Shown in pieces: positions 17,475-26,751 of a stretch of DNA of 64,000 bases. Made by a program: the position numbers and the translations under genes. The DNA is taken from assembly GCA_964499485.1 (NCBI GenBank), contig CAZCLF010000004.1:1-64000 (forward strand). Direction: 5' to 3'. The stretch's first letter is position 1, and each line of letters starts with the position of its first letter. The stretch is from Ga0074130 sp964499485. GTDB taxonomy: Bacteria; Pseudomonadota; Gammaproteobacteria; Burkholderiales; Rhodocyclaceae. The notes beneath the pieces are model-generated. The model was not told the origin of the DNA, made no database searches, and saw only the letters and a list, made by a program, of their open reading frames with translations.

Positions 17475-18437
17475 TCAGCCTCGTTCCGCCGTCATTTCAA
17501 GTGCTGCCTCGATTGCCGCAAATAAGCTGCGCGGATCGGCCTTGCCCGTCCCGGCGAGATCAAGGGCGGTGCCATGATCGACTGAGGTACGAATGATGGG
17601 CAAACCGAGTGTGACATTGATGCCCTCTTCAAAAGCAGCGTACTTGAGTACGGCTAAGCCTTGGTCGTGATACATCGCAAGTTGTGCGTGCGAGCCTGCG
17701 AGGCAGTGCTTGGTGAATAGGGTATCAGCGGGCAGCGGCCCAATCAGATCCATGCCTTCACTGCGTAGAGCATCAAGGACTGGCGTGATGACCTCAATTT
17801 CCTCACTGCCCATATGGCCGCCCTCACCCGCATGCGGATTGAGCCCTGCTACCAGAATGCGTGGATGAGCGATGCCGAACTTATTGACTAGGTCCGCATG
17901 CAGGATGCGGAGTGTCGTTGTCAGTTCACTACGAGTAATCGCCGCAGGGACGTCCTTGAGCGCCAGATGCGTTGTCGCCAACGCAACGCGCAAACCCGCA
18001 CCTGCGAGCATCATGACAACGCGCGGGGTGTGGGTTTTCTCGGCCAGATATTCGGTATGGCCAGTAAAGGGGATGCCCGCATCGTTGATCACGCCCTTGT
18101 GCACTGGCGCAGTCACCATGGCAGCATACTCACCAGACTGGCAGCCGGCTATGGCGCGATCGAGTAAGGCGAGGACGTACGGCGCATTGGCTGGGTCAAG
18201 CACACCAGCCTGGCTGGGGGCGCGCAAGGGGATATGTTCAATGTTCAGGCCATCAATACTGAGGCCTAATTGTGCTGCACGTGATGCCAGCAGATCACGG
18301 TCGCCCAGCACAGTGATGTGGGCGGCGGTTTCATGCTGAGCGAGGGCTAGGCAAATATCTGGGCCGATACTTGCTGGCTCCCCCGAGGTGATGACCAGCC
18401 TGGGTAAATCAGCGCTCTTCAAGACGGTATTCGACAT
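17475..18437 (-). CDS. pdxA: 4-hydroxythreonine-4-phosphate dehydrogenase PdxA
   Basis: A 320-residue metal- and NAD-dependent dehydrogenase of pyridoxal-5'-phosphate synthesis. The conserved segments are VITSGEPASIGPD, VHKGVINDAGIPFTGHTEYL (metal-binding His), VAGLNPHAGEGGHMG and LAMYHDQGLAVLKY, then IRTSVDHGTALDLAG. Ser replaces the more usual Pro and Gly in the first motif (GEPASIGP rather than GEPAGIGP). The ATG at 18437 gives MSNTVLKSADLPRLVI. Longer starts lie deep inside surA. Even so, its first 29 bases overlap the 3' end of surA in another frame. Confidence 0.95.
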   Translation of the reverse strand: MSNTVLKSADLPRLVITSGEPASIGPDICLALAQHETAAHITVLGDRDLLASRAAQLGLSIDGLNIEHIPLRAPSQAGVLDPANAPYVLALLDRAIAGCQSGEYAAMVTAPVHKGVINDAGIPFTGHTEYLAEKTHTPRVVMMLAGAGLRVALATTHLALKDVPAAITRSELTTTLRILHADLVNKFGIAHPRILVAGLNPHAGEGGHMGSEEIEVITPVLDALRSEGMDLIGPLPADTLFTKHCLAGSHAQLAMYHDQGLAVLKYAAFEEGINVTLGLPIIRTSVDHGTALDLAGTGKADPRSLFAAIEAALEMTAERG

Positions 18438-19707
18438 ACGCACGGTCACGCAGCTGACGCAACCAGTCTTGGTAGGCTTCATCCGACTTGCGCTCACGCA
18501 GCGCCTGACGTGCGGCGAGACGTAGCTGTTCTGTTCCACCTTCGCTGGTGCGACGCTCCAGTACCTCAATCACGTGCCAGCCGAATGGGCTGCGGACGGG
18601 TTCGCTCACTTTGTTGAGTGGTAGGGCATTCATAGCCTTTTCAAACTCAGGAACAGTGGCTCCTTGATCGAGCCAGCCAAGGTCCCCGCCTTTAGAGGCA
18701 GAGAGGTCGTTCGAGTGAAGGCGCGCGATTTCAGCAAAATTACCACCATTGTCGAGTCGCTCCTTAAGTACATCAATCTTGCGCTTGGCCTCCGCGTCGG
18801 AAACAATTTCTGTGGTTTTGATAAGGATGTGGCGTGCGCGCGTTTGCTGCGTAGCGGCGGGTGCAATCTTCCCGCCACGTTTATCAATCAGCTTGAGAAT
18901 GTGGAATCCAGCGGAGCTGCGGAGAATATCACTGACCCCTCCCACGCTGAGTTTGTCGACTTCATCGGCATACAGGCCAGGTAAGCGATCACGAGTTCTC
19001 ACACCAATCTTGCCGCCACTCAAACCATCTGGCGCATCGGAATAGGCGGCTGCGACTTTGCCGAAGTCTTCGCCCTGCCGCAGTTGTTGCAATGCTTCAA
19101 GTGCCCGATTGCGTAGGCGCGCAATCTGGTCTGGGCTGGCCTGCTCGGGCAGACGGATGACGATGTGAGCGAGTGAGTACTCAGCCGTTTCGCCCCGCGC
19201 ATCAGCGCTGGAGAGGTAGTTATCGATCTCACCCTCAGAGATCACGAGACGGCTATCGACTTCACGGTCGCGCAGGCGAGACAAGGTGATTTCCTGGCGG
19301 ATTTCCTCGCGGAATTTAGCCCATGGAACACCGTCTTTTTCTAGAGCAGCCTTGAATGTATCCAAGGTCATGCGGTTGTTCTCGGCAATGCGACGCATGG
19401 CTGCATCCAGCTCGGCATCGCCAACACGCATCCCTTGCTCGGTCGCCGTTTGCATTTGCACACGATCCATGATGAGTCGTTCAAGCAGCTGTCGTTCAAG
19501 CTCCTTTTCCGGTGGTATCGGCGTACCCTGGCGGCGCAGATTGGCTTCCACGGTCTCAATTCGACTGCGCAAGTCGTATTGTGTAATGGCTTCGTTGTTG
19601 ACGACCGCGATGATGCGATCAACTTCAATCACTTTGATTCGGGTCTGTGCTGGTGCGGCTTGGGCCAGAATCAAACCAAAGAGAGGGAGCAGAGTACGGA
19701 ATTTCAT
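18409..19707 (-). CDS. surA: Periplasmic chaperone and peptidyl-prolyl isomerase SurA
   Basis: A 432-residue periplasmic chaperone that escorts outer-membrane proteins, including LptD, to the Bam machine. It has an N-terminal signal peptide (MKFRTLLPLFGLILAQAAPA, cleavage expected after APA). Next comes the SurA N-terminal domain (VDRIIAVVNNEAITQYDL...LIMDRVQMQ), then two parvulin domains (around YSLAHIVIRLPEQ...YSDAPDGLSGGKIG and ARHILIKTTEIVSD...KGGDLGWLDQG). The ATG at 19707 was chosen because AGGAGG sits six bases upstream; an earlier ATG overlaps that site. It lies 26 bp after lptD and overlaps pdxA. Confidence 0.96.
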   Translation of the reverse strand: MKFRTLLPLFGLILAQAAPAQTRIKVIEVDRIIAVVNNEAITQYDLRSRIETVEANLRRQGTPIPPEKELERQLLERLIMDRVQMQTATEQGMRVGDAELDAAMRRIAENNRMTLDTFKAALEKDGVPWAKFREEIRQEITLSRLRDREVDSRLVISEGEIDNYLSSADARGETAEYSLAHIVIRLPEQASPDQIARLRNRALEALQQLRQGEDFGKVAAAYSDAPDGLSGGKIGVRTRDRLPGLYADEVDKLSVGGVSDILRSSAGFHILKLIDKRGGKIAPAATQQTRARHILIKTTEIVSDAEAKRKIDVLKERLDNGGNFAEIARLHSNDLSASKGGDLGWLDQGATVPEFEKAMNALPLNKVSEPVRSPFGWHVIEVLERRTSEGGTEQLRLAARQALRERKSDEAYQDWLRQLRDRAYVEYRLEER

Positions 19708-19733
19708 GAGTGCCTCCATCAGGCAGCGCAGCT

Positions 19734-22364
19734 TTAGTAGTAGCTCGTCCCCGAGTCTGTACTGTCGTTGTAGTTGCGGCTATAGCCTGGAATATTGCGT
19801 CTCAAGATTTCGCCCGGATTGGAGCCGAGATTCGAGAAGCCGCTGAGTTCAAGCTGGATAAAGAATGAGGTGGTCTTGGTGTCAACCGTTGTCGACAGGC
19901 GTTGCAGCACACCACGAATTGCCCAGCAACCGGCGTTGTACTCAAAGCCTGCGACGCCTTCGATGATGCGTTTTTCTTTGGTCGAGTAATTGTAGCGACC
20001 CACGCCCGACCAGCCACCGCTTAGTGGCCATTGCGCCGAGATATCGATTTGTCCAAGCAGGTCACGCGTGTAGCGATAACCCGCGTTCAGCACCTTGCCG
20101 ATTTCTGGTTGATAACGTGCCGACAAATTCAGACGTTCAGTACGACCGTCGCGCGGGTTGTATTGGATGCCGCTATCGAGATAGGTCTTCGGTGCAACCA
20201 GCCCACTCAAAGAGGCAAGCAGGTCAGCATCGCGGCCCGTGCGCCGCACTTCCGTCGGCAAGGTCACGATCTGGTCGCTGAAATAGTAACGCTGACCAAT
20301 CATGCCGCGTAGTAGTTCAACCCCAGTATTAGGATCGATAAAGCGAGAAGTCACAGCCGCCGTAAGTTGATTCGCATCGCCAATACGGTCGCTACCAATG
20401 TAACGATTTTCGGAGAACACCTGAGCAAAGTTGAAATCAGCCAGCGCGGTATCGAATACCGGAATCTTGGATTGATCCCGACGCGGGATATAGACGTAGT
20501 AGAGGCGTGGCTCAAGTGTTTGGGTCATGTCGCGACCGAACCAGCTGCTATCGCGTTCAAACGTAACGCCGCTGTCGACACTGAAAATGGGGACCTGGCG
20601 GCTGATCGTATCAGGAACGCCTGCTGCCTGTCGTTCAAGCTTGTAGTTAGTGGCGTGAATACCAATCTTGGGCGTCACATACATCGACGCCGTTTGCATT
20701 GGTAGGGAGAGCTGCGGATATAGGACGGTCCGCTGACCAATTACATTAGTCGGATGCGAGAAGCTGACATATTCACCGTTGAGGCTAAAGGCTGCACCAT
20801 AAGGCAGATCTGGGCGCAGAGCCGTCAATGTGACTTGCGGCAAGCGCGCATACGGTGGTGTGATCGGATTCTTCAAGTCCTGCAAGGTCTGATAGCGTTG
20901 TGCCGTCAAACTTGATGACCACCAACCAGCGTTGTAAGTGAGGTTCCCTTGACGGAGCAGGTTACCCTGCGAGATCACGGCAATGCGTGTCGATAGATCG
21001 GTGAAGTAGGTGTCGTCAGAGACGCCGTTTAAATTCAGGCCGCCCGTGAGGCCTGCACCGAAATTCTGATTGTGCAGAATCGAGTAGGCGTAGCGACTTC
21101 CACCTGTCACCGAATCGTTCGGCAAATACTCGAAGTTACTCGTGCCAGAGTAGTTGTAGTCAACGTAACGTAACTGACTATTCAGTTGCAGTCCTCGGCG
21201 CGACATCATGCGCGACGAGAAGGTCGCGTCCATGTTCGGCGCGATGTTCCAATAGAACGGTTGAATGTATTGGACGCCGACGCGCGAATTCGCACCAAAA
21301 GTCGCCGGCAGCAGCCCCGTCTTACGTTGGTTGTTTAGGGAGAACGATAAGCTTGGGGTATACATAATCGGCACCCCCTTAAAGTACACCTTGGCTTCAC
21401 GGCCATTACCGACTTCACGGTCGTAGTCGAGCTTGAGGTCAGCAACCTGTGCGTACCAGTCTTGGTTGTCACCTGCCGGGCAGGTGCTGTAACTCGCATT
21501 CTTCATGCGGTACTGGCCCTCGCCCTCGAAGTCGATGCGCTCAGCTGTACCGGTACCGGTGGTCGTGCGCTTTTGTGGCGCATAGATATCCGGCATATCT
21601 GGGTGCAATGGCTTGTAAAGCGCTTGCTGTGTGCCTGCTTGTTTGACGACGATCTGCCGCTGAATGGTGTACGTCGGATTTTCGAAGTAACCTTGGCTCT
21701 CCTCGATACGCATGCGCATCTTAGGGCCGGTGATACGGCCATCTGGGCGTTCCAGCTTGACGTTACCTTCCGCCTCGGTTTCCTCGTCGAGCTGCCAGTA
21801 CGTGACTTTGTCAGCATTCAGAGTGGCATCGCGCTGTTGTAACTCGACATTACCTTGGGCAACCACCGTTTGATCTGTGGTACCCGTCAGATTGTCCGCT
21901 GTGATGTAAATCGGCGCCTTGGCATTCGGGTCATGCGGCACGGCCTTGATGCCATTTGGGCCAGGCAACTGGCCAGCTTGCACATGGGCTGAGTAAAGCG
22001 GCGCCAAGCGGGCCTGTTCGGTCACTTGCGGTGGGCTGGCTGGGGCAGCAACCGGCGCTGGCGTATCAGTCTTTTGTGAGGCACTTTGGCTTGTTGCAGC
22101 AGTTGCAGCAGTTGCAGCGGCAACAGGCGCCGTAGGCTGAGCGGTTTTGGCCTGAGCCGGTGTGGCAGCTGTTGTGGCAACAGCTGCAGGCTTCACTGGC
22201 GCCACAACGGCTGCTGCCTCTGTCACTGGTTTAGCAACCGGCGTACCCATGCCGAGCAGGGCAGGATCAACCCGCAATAGCGGGAGATTTTCTGCAGCAC
22301 TTGCTGCGCCTGCTGCCGTGAGCAGTGCAGCGATCCCGAGTTGTCCGCGTACCGAAGCCGTCAT
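19734..22364 (-). CDS. lptD: LPS-assembly outer-membrane protein LptD
   Basis: An 876-residue outer-membrane beta-barrel that, with LptE, inserts lipopolysaccharide into the outer leaflet. The signal peptide is MTASVRGQLGIAALL...AASA, giving mature AENLPLL. Next comes an Ala/Pro/Thr-rich linker of about 120 residues, then the periplasmic OstA jellyroll (PIYITADNLTG...QGNVELQQRDATLNADKV). The barrel (from about residue 300) ends in SGTSYY. Cysteines appear at YSTCPAGD and NAGCWAIR, so a single inter-domain disulfide is likely, against two in E. coli. The next genes are surA, its chaperone, and pdxA. It is divergent from amgK. Confidence 0.96.
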   Translation of the reverse strand: MTASVRGQLGIAALLTAAGAASAAENLPLLRVDPALLGMGTPVAKPVTEAAAVVAPVKPAAVATTAATPAQAKTAQPTAPVAAATAATAATSQSASQKTDTPAPVAAPASPPQVTEQARLAPLYSAHVQAGQLPGPNGIKAVPHDPNAKAPIYITADNLTGTTDQTVVAQGNVELQQRDATLNADKVTYWQLDEETEAEGNVKLERPDGRITGPKMRMRIEESQGYFENPTYTIQRQIVVKQAGTQQALYKPLHPDMPDIYAPQKRTTTGTGTAERIDFEGEGQYRMKNASYSTCPAGDNQDWYAQVADLKLDYDREVGNGREAKVYFKGVPIMYTPSLSFSLNNQRKTGLLPATFGANSRVGVQYIQPFYWNIAPNMDATFSSRMMSRRGLQLNSQLRYVDYNYSGTSNFEYLPNDSVTGGSRYAYSILHNQNFGAGLTGGLNLNGVSDDTYFTDLSTRIAVISQGNLLRQGNLTYNAGWWSSSLTAQRYQTLQDLKNPITPPYARLPQVTLTALRPDLPYGAAFSLNGEYVSFSHPTNVIGQRTVLYPQLSLPMQTASMYVTPKIGIHATNYKLERQAAGVPDTISRQVPIFSVDSGVTFERDSSWFGRDMTQTLEPRLYYVYIPRRDQSKIPVFDTALADFNFAQVFSENRYIGSDRIGDANQLTAAVTSRFIDPNTGVELLRGMIGQRYYFSDQIVTLPTEVRRTGRDADLLASLSGLVAPKTYLDSGIQYNPRDGRTERLNLSARYQPEIGKVLNAGYRYTRDLLGQIDISAQWPLSGGWSGVGRYNYSTKEKRIIEGVAGFEYNAGCWAIRGVLQRLSTTVDTKTTSFFIQLELSGFSNLGSNPGEILRRNIPGYSRNYNDSTDSGTSYY
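22093..22119 (+). repeat. Three tandem 9-bp units in the lptD linker
   Basis: GTTGCAGCA occurs three times in a row (the last unit ends in G). It lies in the part of lptD coding for the Ala/Thr-rich linker. Copy-number change would keep the reading frame, and the linker probably tolerates it. Confidence 0.75.
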
Positions 22365-22508
22365 GCCGTGTACTTTTCTTGTTATGCCCCCGACCGTCGC
22401 ATACTGCAGACAGGCAGTTACAAGCCAAATGATAGAATTTTGCATTCTAACATCGGCCGCATAGGGAAATTAGCCCTCCTAATGGCTGTAACCAAGATAT
22501 ACATATCT

Positions 22509-23516
22509 ATGCAACGACAGCAGGAAATTACCCACTGGCTGGAGACGCTCGCCCCCGGTCGTCACTTCACGCTGGCCCCGGCTTCCGCAGATGCCAGCTT
22601 CAGACGTTATTTCCGGGTGAGCTACGCGGATGGCGAGACGCAGATCGTCATGGATGCGCCGCCCAGCCATGAGGACTGCAAGCCTTGGCTGCGCGTGCAA
22701 GAGCTGTTTGCCGATGCCGGCGTACATGTGCCGCAGGTACTGGCAACCGATCTTGATCGTGGCTACCTGCTGCTGTCCGACCTGGGCAGTGAGACTTACC
22801 TGCCAGCGCTGACGCCCGAGGCTGCCCCTGCGCTGTATGACGATGCGCTGAGTGCCTTGATCAGCTTACAAGCTGCCAGTCAGCCGGGCCAATTACCTGA
22901 ATATGACGAAGCCTTGCTGCGTCGGGAGTTAGATCTGTTCCCTGAGTGGTATCTGGGCAAGCATCTGGGCGTTAGCTTGGACGACAAACAGCGGCAGGTG
23001 CTGGAGAAAACCTTCCGCCGCATCCTTGACGTTAATTTGGCCGAGCCCCGTGTTTATGTCCACCGCGACTACCATTCGCGCAATCTCATGCGTATCACCC
23101 GCGCAGACTTGCCGAATCCCGGTGTCATCGATTTCCAAGACGCCGTGTATGGGCCGATGAGTTATGACCTGGCCTCCCTGTTTAAGGACGCCTACATTGA
23201 ATGGGATGAAGAACTGATCATCGACTGGCTGGTGCGTTATTGGGAGAAGGCGCGCAAGCAAGGCTTGCCCATCCGTGAAGATTTCGGCGATTTTTATCGC
23301 GATTACGAATGGATGGGCGTGCAACGCCATCTCAAGGTGCTGGGCATTTTCGCTCGGCTCTACCACCGTGACGGCAAAGATGGCTATCTGAAAGACATCC
23401 CACGCGTGCTGATGTATCTGCGCAAGGCTTGCCATCGCTATGATGGGCTTCATCCCCTGTTGCGCTTGCTTGATAAAGTGCATGGCAACGACGTGCAGTC
23501 GGGGCTGACATTTTGA
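22509..23516 (+). CDS. amgK: N-acetylmuramate/N-acetylglucosamine kinase AmgK (APH family)
   Basis: A 335-residue aminoglycoside-phosphotransferase-fold kinase. In Pseudomonas AmgK phosphorylates the anomeric carbon of MurNAc in the peptidoglycan-recycling shortcut. Visible here are PASADASFRRYFRV near the N-terminus, the catalytic HRDYHSRN (185-192, the HxDxxxxN Brenner motif) and the metal site VIDFQDAVYGPMSYDLASL. Placement next to murU and divergent from lptD matches the Pseudomonas arrangement and supports the call. The start is uncertain: ATG 22509 begins where homology begins, while ATG 22482 is also open. A TAGAAT (22433-22438) could be the -10 box. Confidence 0.88.
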   Translation: MQRQQEITHWLETLAPGRHFTLAPASADASFRRYFRVSYADGETQIVMDAPPSHEDCKPWLRVQELFADAGVHVPQVLATDLDRGYLLLSDLGSETYLPALTPEAAPALYDDALSALISLQAASQPGQLPEYDEALLRRELDLFPEWYLGKHLGVSLDDKQRQVLEKTFRRILDVNLAEPRVYVHRDYHSRNLMRITRADLPNPGVIDFQDAVYGPMSYDLASLFKDAYIEWDEELIIDWLVRYWEKARKQGLPIREDFGDFYRDYEWMGVQRHLKVLGIFARLYHRDGKDGYLKDIPRVLMYLRKACHRYDGLHPLLRLLDKVHGNDVQSGLTF

Positions 23517-23601
23517 TCCACTGCAAGGGGCTCGCGCATCACACGCGCGCATCTCTGCGAGCGCAGCGAAGCGCCTTCTTGTCGCCTTGTCGAGGTGTGC
23601 G

Positions 23602-24312
23602 TTGAAAACGCTCATCCTTGCCGCTGGCCGTGGCGAACGCATGCGCCCATTGACCGACCACCTGCCCAAGCCTTTGTTAGCCGTCGGTGGTAAGCCACTG
23701 ATCGTGTGGCACCTGCAGCGCCTCGCTGCCGCTGGTCTGACCGACATCGTCATCAATCATGCGCATCTAGGCGCAAAGCTTGTGTCGGCCTTGGGTGACG
23801 GCTCTCAATATGGGGTGCATATTCAGTGGTCGGCTGAACCCGAGGGGGCATTGGAAACCGCTGGCGGTATCGCGCAAGCCTTACCTTTACTCGACCCTGA
23901 ACAGCGCAACGAGCCTTTCCTCGTCATCAACGGTGATATTTATACCGACTGGCAACCGGCCTTGGCGCGTCAGCGCGCTGATAAGCTCGGTGAGGATCTT
24001 GCGCATCTCGTACTGGTACCAAACCCGCCACACCATGTCCAAGGTGACTTCCGACTCGATGTGGACCGCGTGCAGGACAGCCCGAATGACAAAGGTAAGC
24101 TGACGTTCGCTGGCATTGGTATTTATCGTCCGGCATTGTTTGCCGGGATTATCCAAGGCACGCCTGCAAAGCTCGCCCCTGTCTTGCGCGAAGCCATGCA
24201 CAATGGACACGTCAGCGGCGAGTGTCATCCGCGCCGCTGGGAGGACGTCGGCACGCCGGAACGATTGGCTGCGCTGGATGTCGAATTGACGCTGAACCCG
24301 CCATCGCTCTGA
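23602..24312 (+). CDS. murU: N-acetylmuramate alpha-1-phosphate uridylyltransferase MurU
   Basis: A 236-residue nucleotidyltransferase. The N-terminal signature LILAAGRGERMRPLTD plus LPKPLLAVGGKPLI is that of sugar-1-phosphate nucleotidyltransferases. FLVINGDIYTDW holds the metal-binding Asp. MurU makes UDP-MurNAc from the AmgK product, bypassing de novo synthesis (the step blocked by fosfomycin). The gene follows amgK by 85 bp. No ATG is available near the conserved start. The TTG at 23602 has GAGG six bases upstream and gives MKTLILAAGRG. A general NDP-sugar pyrophosphorylase role cannot be excluded from sequence, but the context favours MurU. Confidence 0.87.
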   Translation: MKTLILAAGRGERMRPLTDHLPKPLLAVGGKPLIVWHLQRLAAAGLTDIVINHAHLGAKLVSALGDGSQYGVHIQWSAEPEGALETAGGIAQALPLLDPEQRNEPFLVINGDIYTDWQPALARQRADKLGEDLAHLVLVPNPPHHVQGDFRLDVDRVQDSPNDKGKLTFAGIGIYRPALFAGIIQGTPAKLAPVLREAMHNGHVSGECHPRRWEDVGTPERLAALDVELTLNPPSL

Positions 24313-24316
24313 CATC

Positions 24317-25624
24317 ATGAATACCCAGCCTTTCCGTCATCGTCGAGACACCACACTAGCGCGCATGGGTGCGGGCATTGCGATTATTCCGACCGCCCCG
24401 GAACAGACGCGCAACCGTGATGCGCATTTTCCGTATCGCGCCGACAGCTACGCGCTATACCTGTCTGGCTTTACCGAGCCTGAGGCGGTCGTGGTGCTCA
24501 TCGCTGGTGATGACCCACAAAGCATCCTGTTCTGCCGAGACAAAGACGAAGAGCGCGAAATCTGGGACGGTTTCCGTTGGGGGCCAGCGGCTGCCGCAGA
24601 AGCCTTTGGCTTCGATGCGGCCTATTCCATTAGCGAGCTGGATGCCAAGCTGGTTGAGTTGATGACTAATCAGCCGAACCTCTATTACGCGATCGGACAT
24701 GATTCCGCCTGGGATGCACGCATTACCCAGGCCTTGAATGGCGTGCGTGCTCAAGCCCGTGCCGGCAAGCGTGCGCCAGAAAACATTCGTGACATCCGCA
24801 GCATTCTCGATGCGCAACGTTTATTCAAAGACGCTTTTGAAATTGACTTGATGCGCCGCGCGGGCGAAATCTCCGGCGAGGCCCACAAGCGTGCGATGCG
24901 TGCGACGCGCCCCGGCAAATACGAATATGAAATCGAAGCTGAGCTGCTGCACGAGTTCCGCCGTCAAGGGTGCCAAGCGCCCGCTTACACCAGCATCGTG
25001 GCGGGTGGCAAAAACGCCTGCGTGCTGCATTACGTGGAAAACAACCAGAAGCTCAATGACGGCGATTTGCTTTTGATTGATGCAGGCGGCGAGCTCGACG
25101 GCTACGCCAGCGATATCACGCGCACTTTCCCCGTCAATGGTCGTTTTAGCGGCGCGCAGCGCGATGTCTATCAGCTGGTGCTGAATGCGCAGGACGCTGC
25201 CATCGCCGCCACACGCCCCGGCAACACGTTTCATGATCCGCATGACGCTGCTGTCAAAGTGCTGGCACAGGGCATGCTCGATCTCAAGCTACTACAAGGC
25301 AGTCTTGATAGCGTGCTTGAGCAAGAAAGCTATAAGCGCTTCTACATGCACCGCACCGGGCATTGGCTGGGGCTGGATGTGCACGATGCCGGCGACTATA
25401 AGGATGGTGAGGACTGGAAAAAACTTGAGCCGGGGATGATGCTCACGATCGAGCCGGGCTGCTATATCCGCCCAGCAGATGATGTGCCGGTGGCTTTTCA
25501 TAACATCGGTATCCGCATCGAGGATGACGCGCTTGTGACGCCTACGGGTTGCGACATCATTACCAAAGCCACGCCAAAAACGATTGCTGATATCGAGGCC
25601 CTGATGGCAGAGGCGCGTCAGTGA
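24317..25624 (+). CDS. pepP: Xaa-Pro aminopeptidase (PepP type)
   Basis: A 435-residue M24 metallopeptidase removing N-terminal residues that precede proline. It has an N-terminal creatinase-like domain (FPYRADSYALYLSGFTEPEA) and a C-terminal pita-bread domain. The ligand motifs are LLIDAGGELDGYASDITRTF (two Asp), HRTGHWLGLDVHD (His), LTIEPGCY (Glu) and GIRIEDD (Glu). It begins 4 bp after murU and its stop overlaps the GTG start of ubiH. This pepP-ubiH coupling is also seen in E. coli. Confidence 0.95.
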   Translation: MNTQPFRHRRDTTLARMGAGIAIIPTAPEQTRNRDAHFPYRADSYALYLSGFTEPEAVVVLIAGDDPQSILFCRDKDEEREIWDGFRWGPAAAAEAFGFDAAYSISELDAKLVELMTNQPNLYYAIGHDSAWDARITQALNGVRAQARAGKRAPENIRDIRSILDAQRLFKDAFEIDLMRRAGEISGEAHKRAMRATRPGKYEYEIEAELLHEFRRQGCQAPAYTSIVAGGKNACVLHYVENNQKLNDGDLLLIDAGGELDGYASDITRTFPVNGRFSGAQRDVYQLVLNAQDAAIAATRPGNTFHDPHDAAVKVLAQGMLDLKLLQGSLDSVLEQESYKRFYMHRTGHWLGLDVHDAGDYKDGEDWKKLEPGMMLTIEPGCYIRPADDVPVAFHNIGIRIEDDALVTPTGCDIITKATPKTIADIEALMAEARQ

Positions 25625-26745
25625 ATAAGCCGATTGTTATTGTGGGTGGTGGTCCTGTGGGGATGGCGCTCGCCTTGGCCCTGCATCAGCAAGGCATTGC
25701 CAGCGAGATTCATGACATTCGCCCACGTGGTGCTGCGGCTGGCGATCAACGCATTCTCGCGCTCTCGCATGGCTCACGACAGATTCTCACGGCCTTGGGC
25801 ATCTGGTCGGAAATCCAAGCCACTGCCATTACTGATATTCATGTCTCGCAGCGAGGCGGCGCCGGCCGCACGAAAATTTCCGCACGTGAGCAAGGTGTCG
25901 ACGCACTGGGTCATGTGGCTAGCTCATCCAGCATCGCCACCGCATTGGATCACGCCTTGAGTGCTGCGAACATTGCCTACGTAGGCGATAGTCGCATCCT
26001 CGAAGCGCTGCCATCCGCATCCGCCATCACGCTTAAGTGCAGCGATGGTGGGCTTGAAGCCCCACTGGTTGCCTATGCTGAAGGTCGTATTGGTGACGGC
26101 GCCGAGGTTGTCGAGCGTGATTATGGCCAGCATGCCCTGATCTGCCGGCTGACACCTGCGGCACCGCATGCTGGCACAGCTTGGGAGCGCTTTACTTCTC
26201 ACGGCCCGTTTGCATTGCTGCCGCACGAGCAGGACTACGCAGCGGTATACACCTGCAGTCCTGCACAGGCCGAGCGATTGGCGGGCCTGTCGGATGCCGA
26301 TTTGCTTACGCACTTGCAGGCTGAGTTTGGCCCCCGGGTCCAGTTCACGCGTGTCCAGAATCGCTTTATTTATCCGCTCGGATTACGTTATCGCAGCCAG
26401 CCGATTGCTGAGCGGCAAGTCTGGTTGGGCAATGCCGCACAGACGCTGCACCCGGTTGCCGGGCAAGGCTTTAATCTAGCGCTGCGTGACTGCATGGCCT
26501 TGGCGCATGCCTTGACCGGCGCTGCCGATCCCGGTGCACCTGCGGTACTTGACCGTTATGCAGCAGATCGACGCCTTGATCGACGCGGCACCATTGGCAT
26601 CACCGACAGTCTCATCCGCATATTCAGCAATGACCATCCTACGTTGCGCCATCTGCGCGGTGTAGGTTTGGTGGCGCTAGATTTGCTACCCCCGCTGCGC
26701 AGTTTCCTTGCGCGACGCATGATGTTTGGCGCGCGCGCCTGGTAA
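25621..26745 (+). CDS. ubiH: FAD-dependent ubiquinone-biosynthesis hydroxylase (UbiH family)
   Basis: A 374-residue flavoprotein monooxygenase of the UbiH/UbiF/VisC family, hydroxylating the ubiquinone ring. The N-terminal dinucleotide motif is PIVIVGGGPVGMALALAL. The second FAD motif is VWLGNAAQTLHPVAGQGFNLALRD, where Asn replaces the usual Asp of GDAAH, as in other UbiH proteins. Which ring carbon it acts on is not certain from sequence; the neighbour pepP favours UbiH. The separate coq7 gene at 46 kb provides another hydroxylation step. It starts with GTG overlapping the pepP stop (GTGA). Confidence 0.88.
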   Translation: MNKPIVIVGGGPVGMALALALHQQGIASEIHDIRPRGAAAGDQRILALSHGSRQILTALGIWSEIQATAITDIHVSQRGGAGRTKISAREQGVDALGHVASSSSIATALDHALSAANIAYVGDSRILEALPSASAITLKCSDGGLEAPLVAYAEGRIGDGAEVVERDYGQHALICRLTPAAPHAGTAWERFTSHGPFALLPHEQDYAAVYTCSPAQAERLAGLSDADLLTHLQAEFGPRVQFTRVQNRFIYPLGLRYRSQPIAERQVWLGNAAQTLHPVAGQGFNLALRDCMALAHALTGAADPGAPAVLDRYAADRRLDRRGTIGITDSLIRIFSNDHPTLRHLRGVGLVALDLLPPLRSFLARRMMFGARAW

Positions 26746-26751
26746 ACCTCC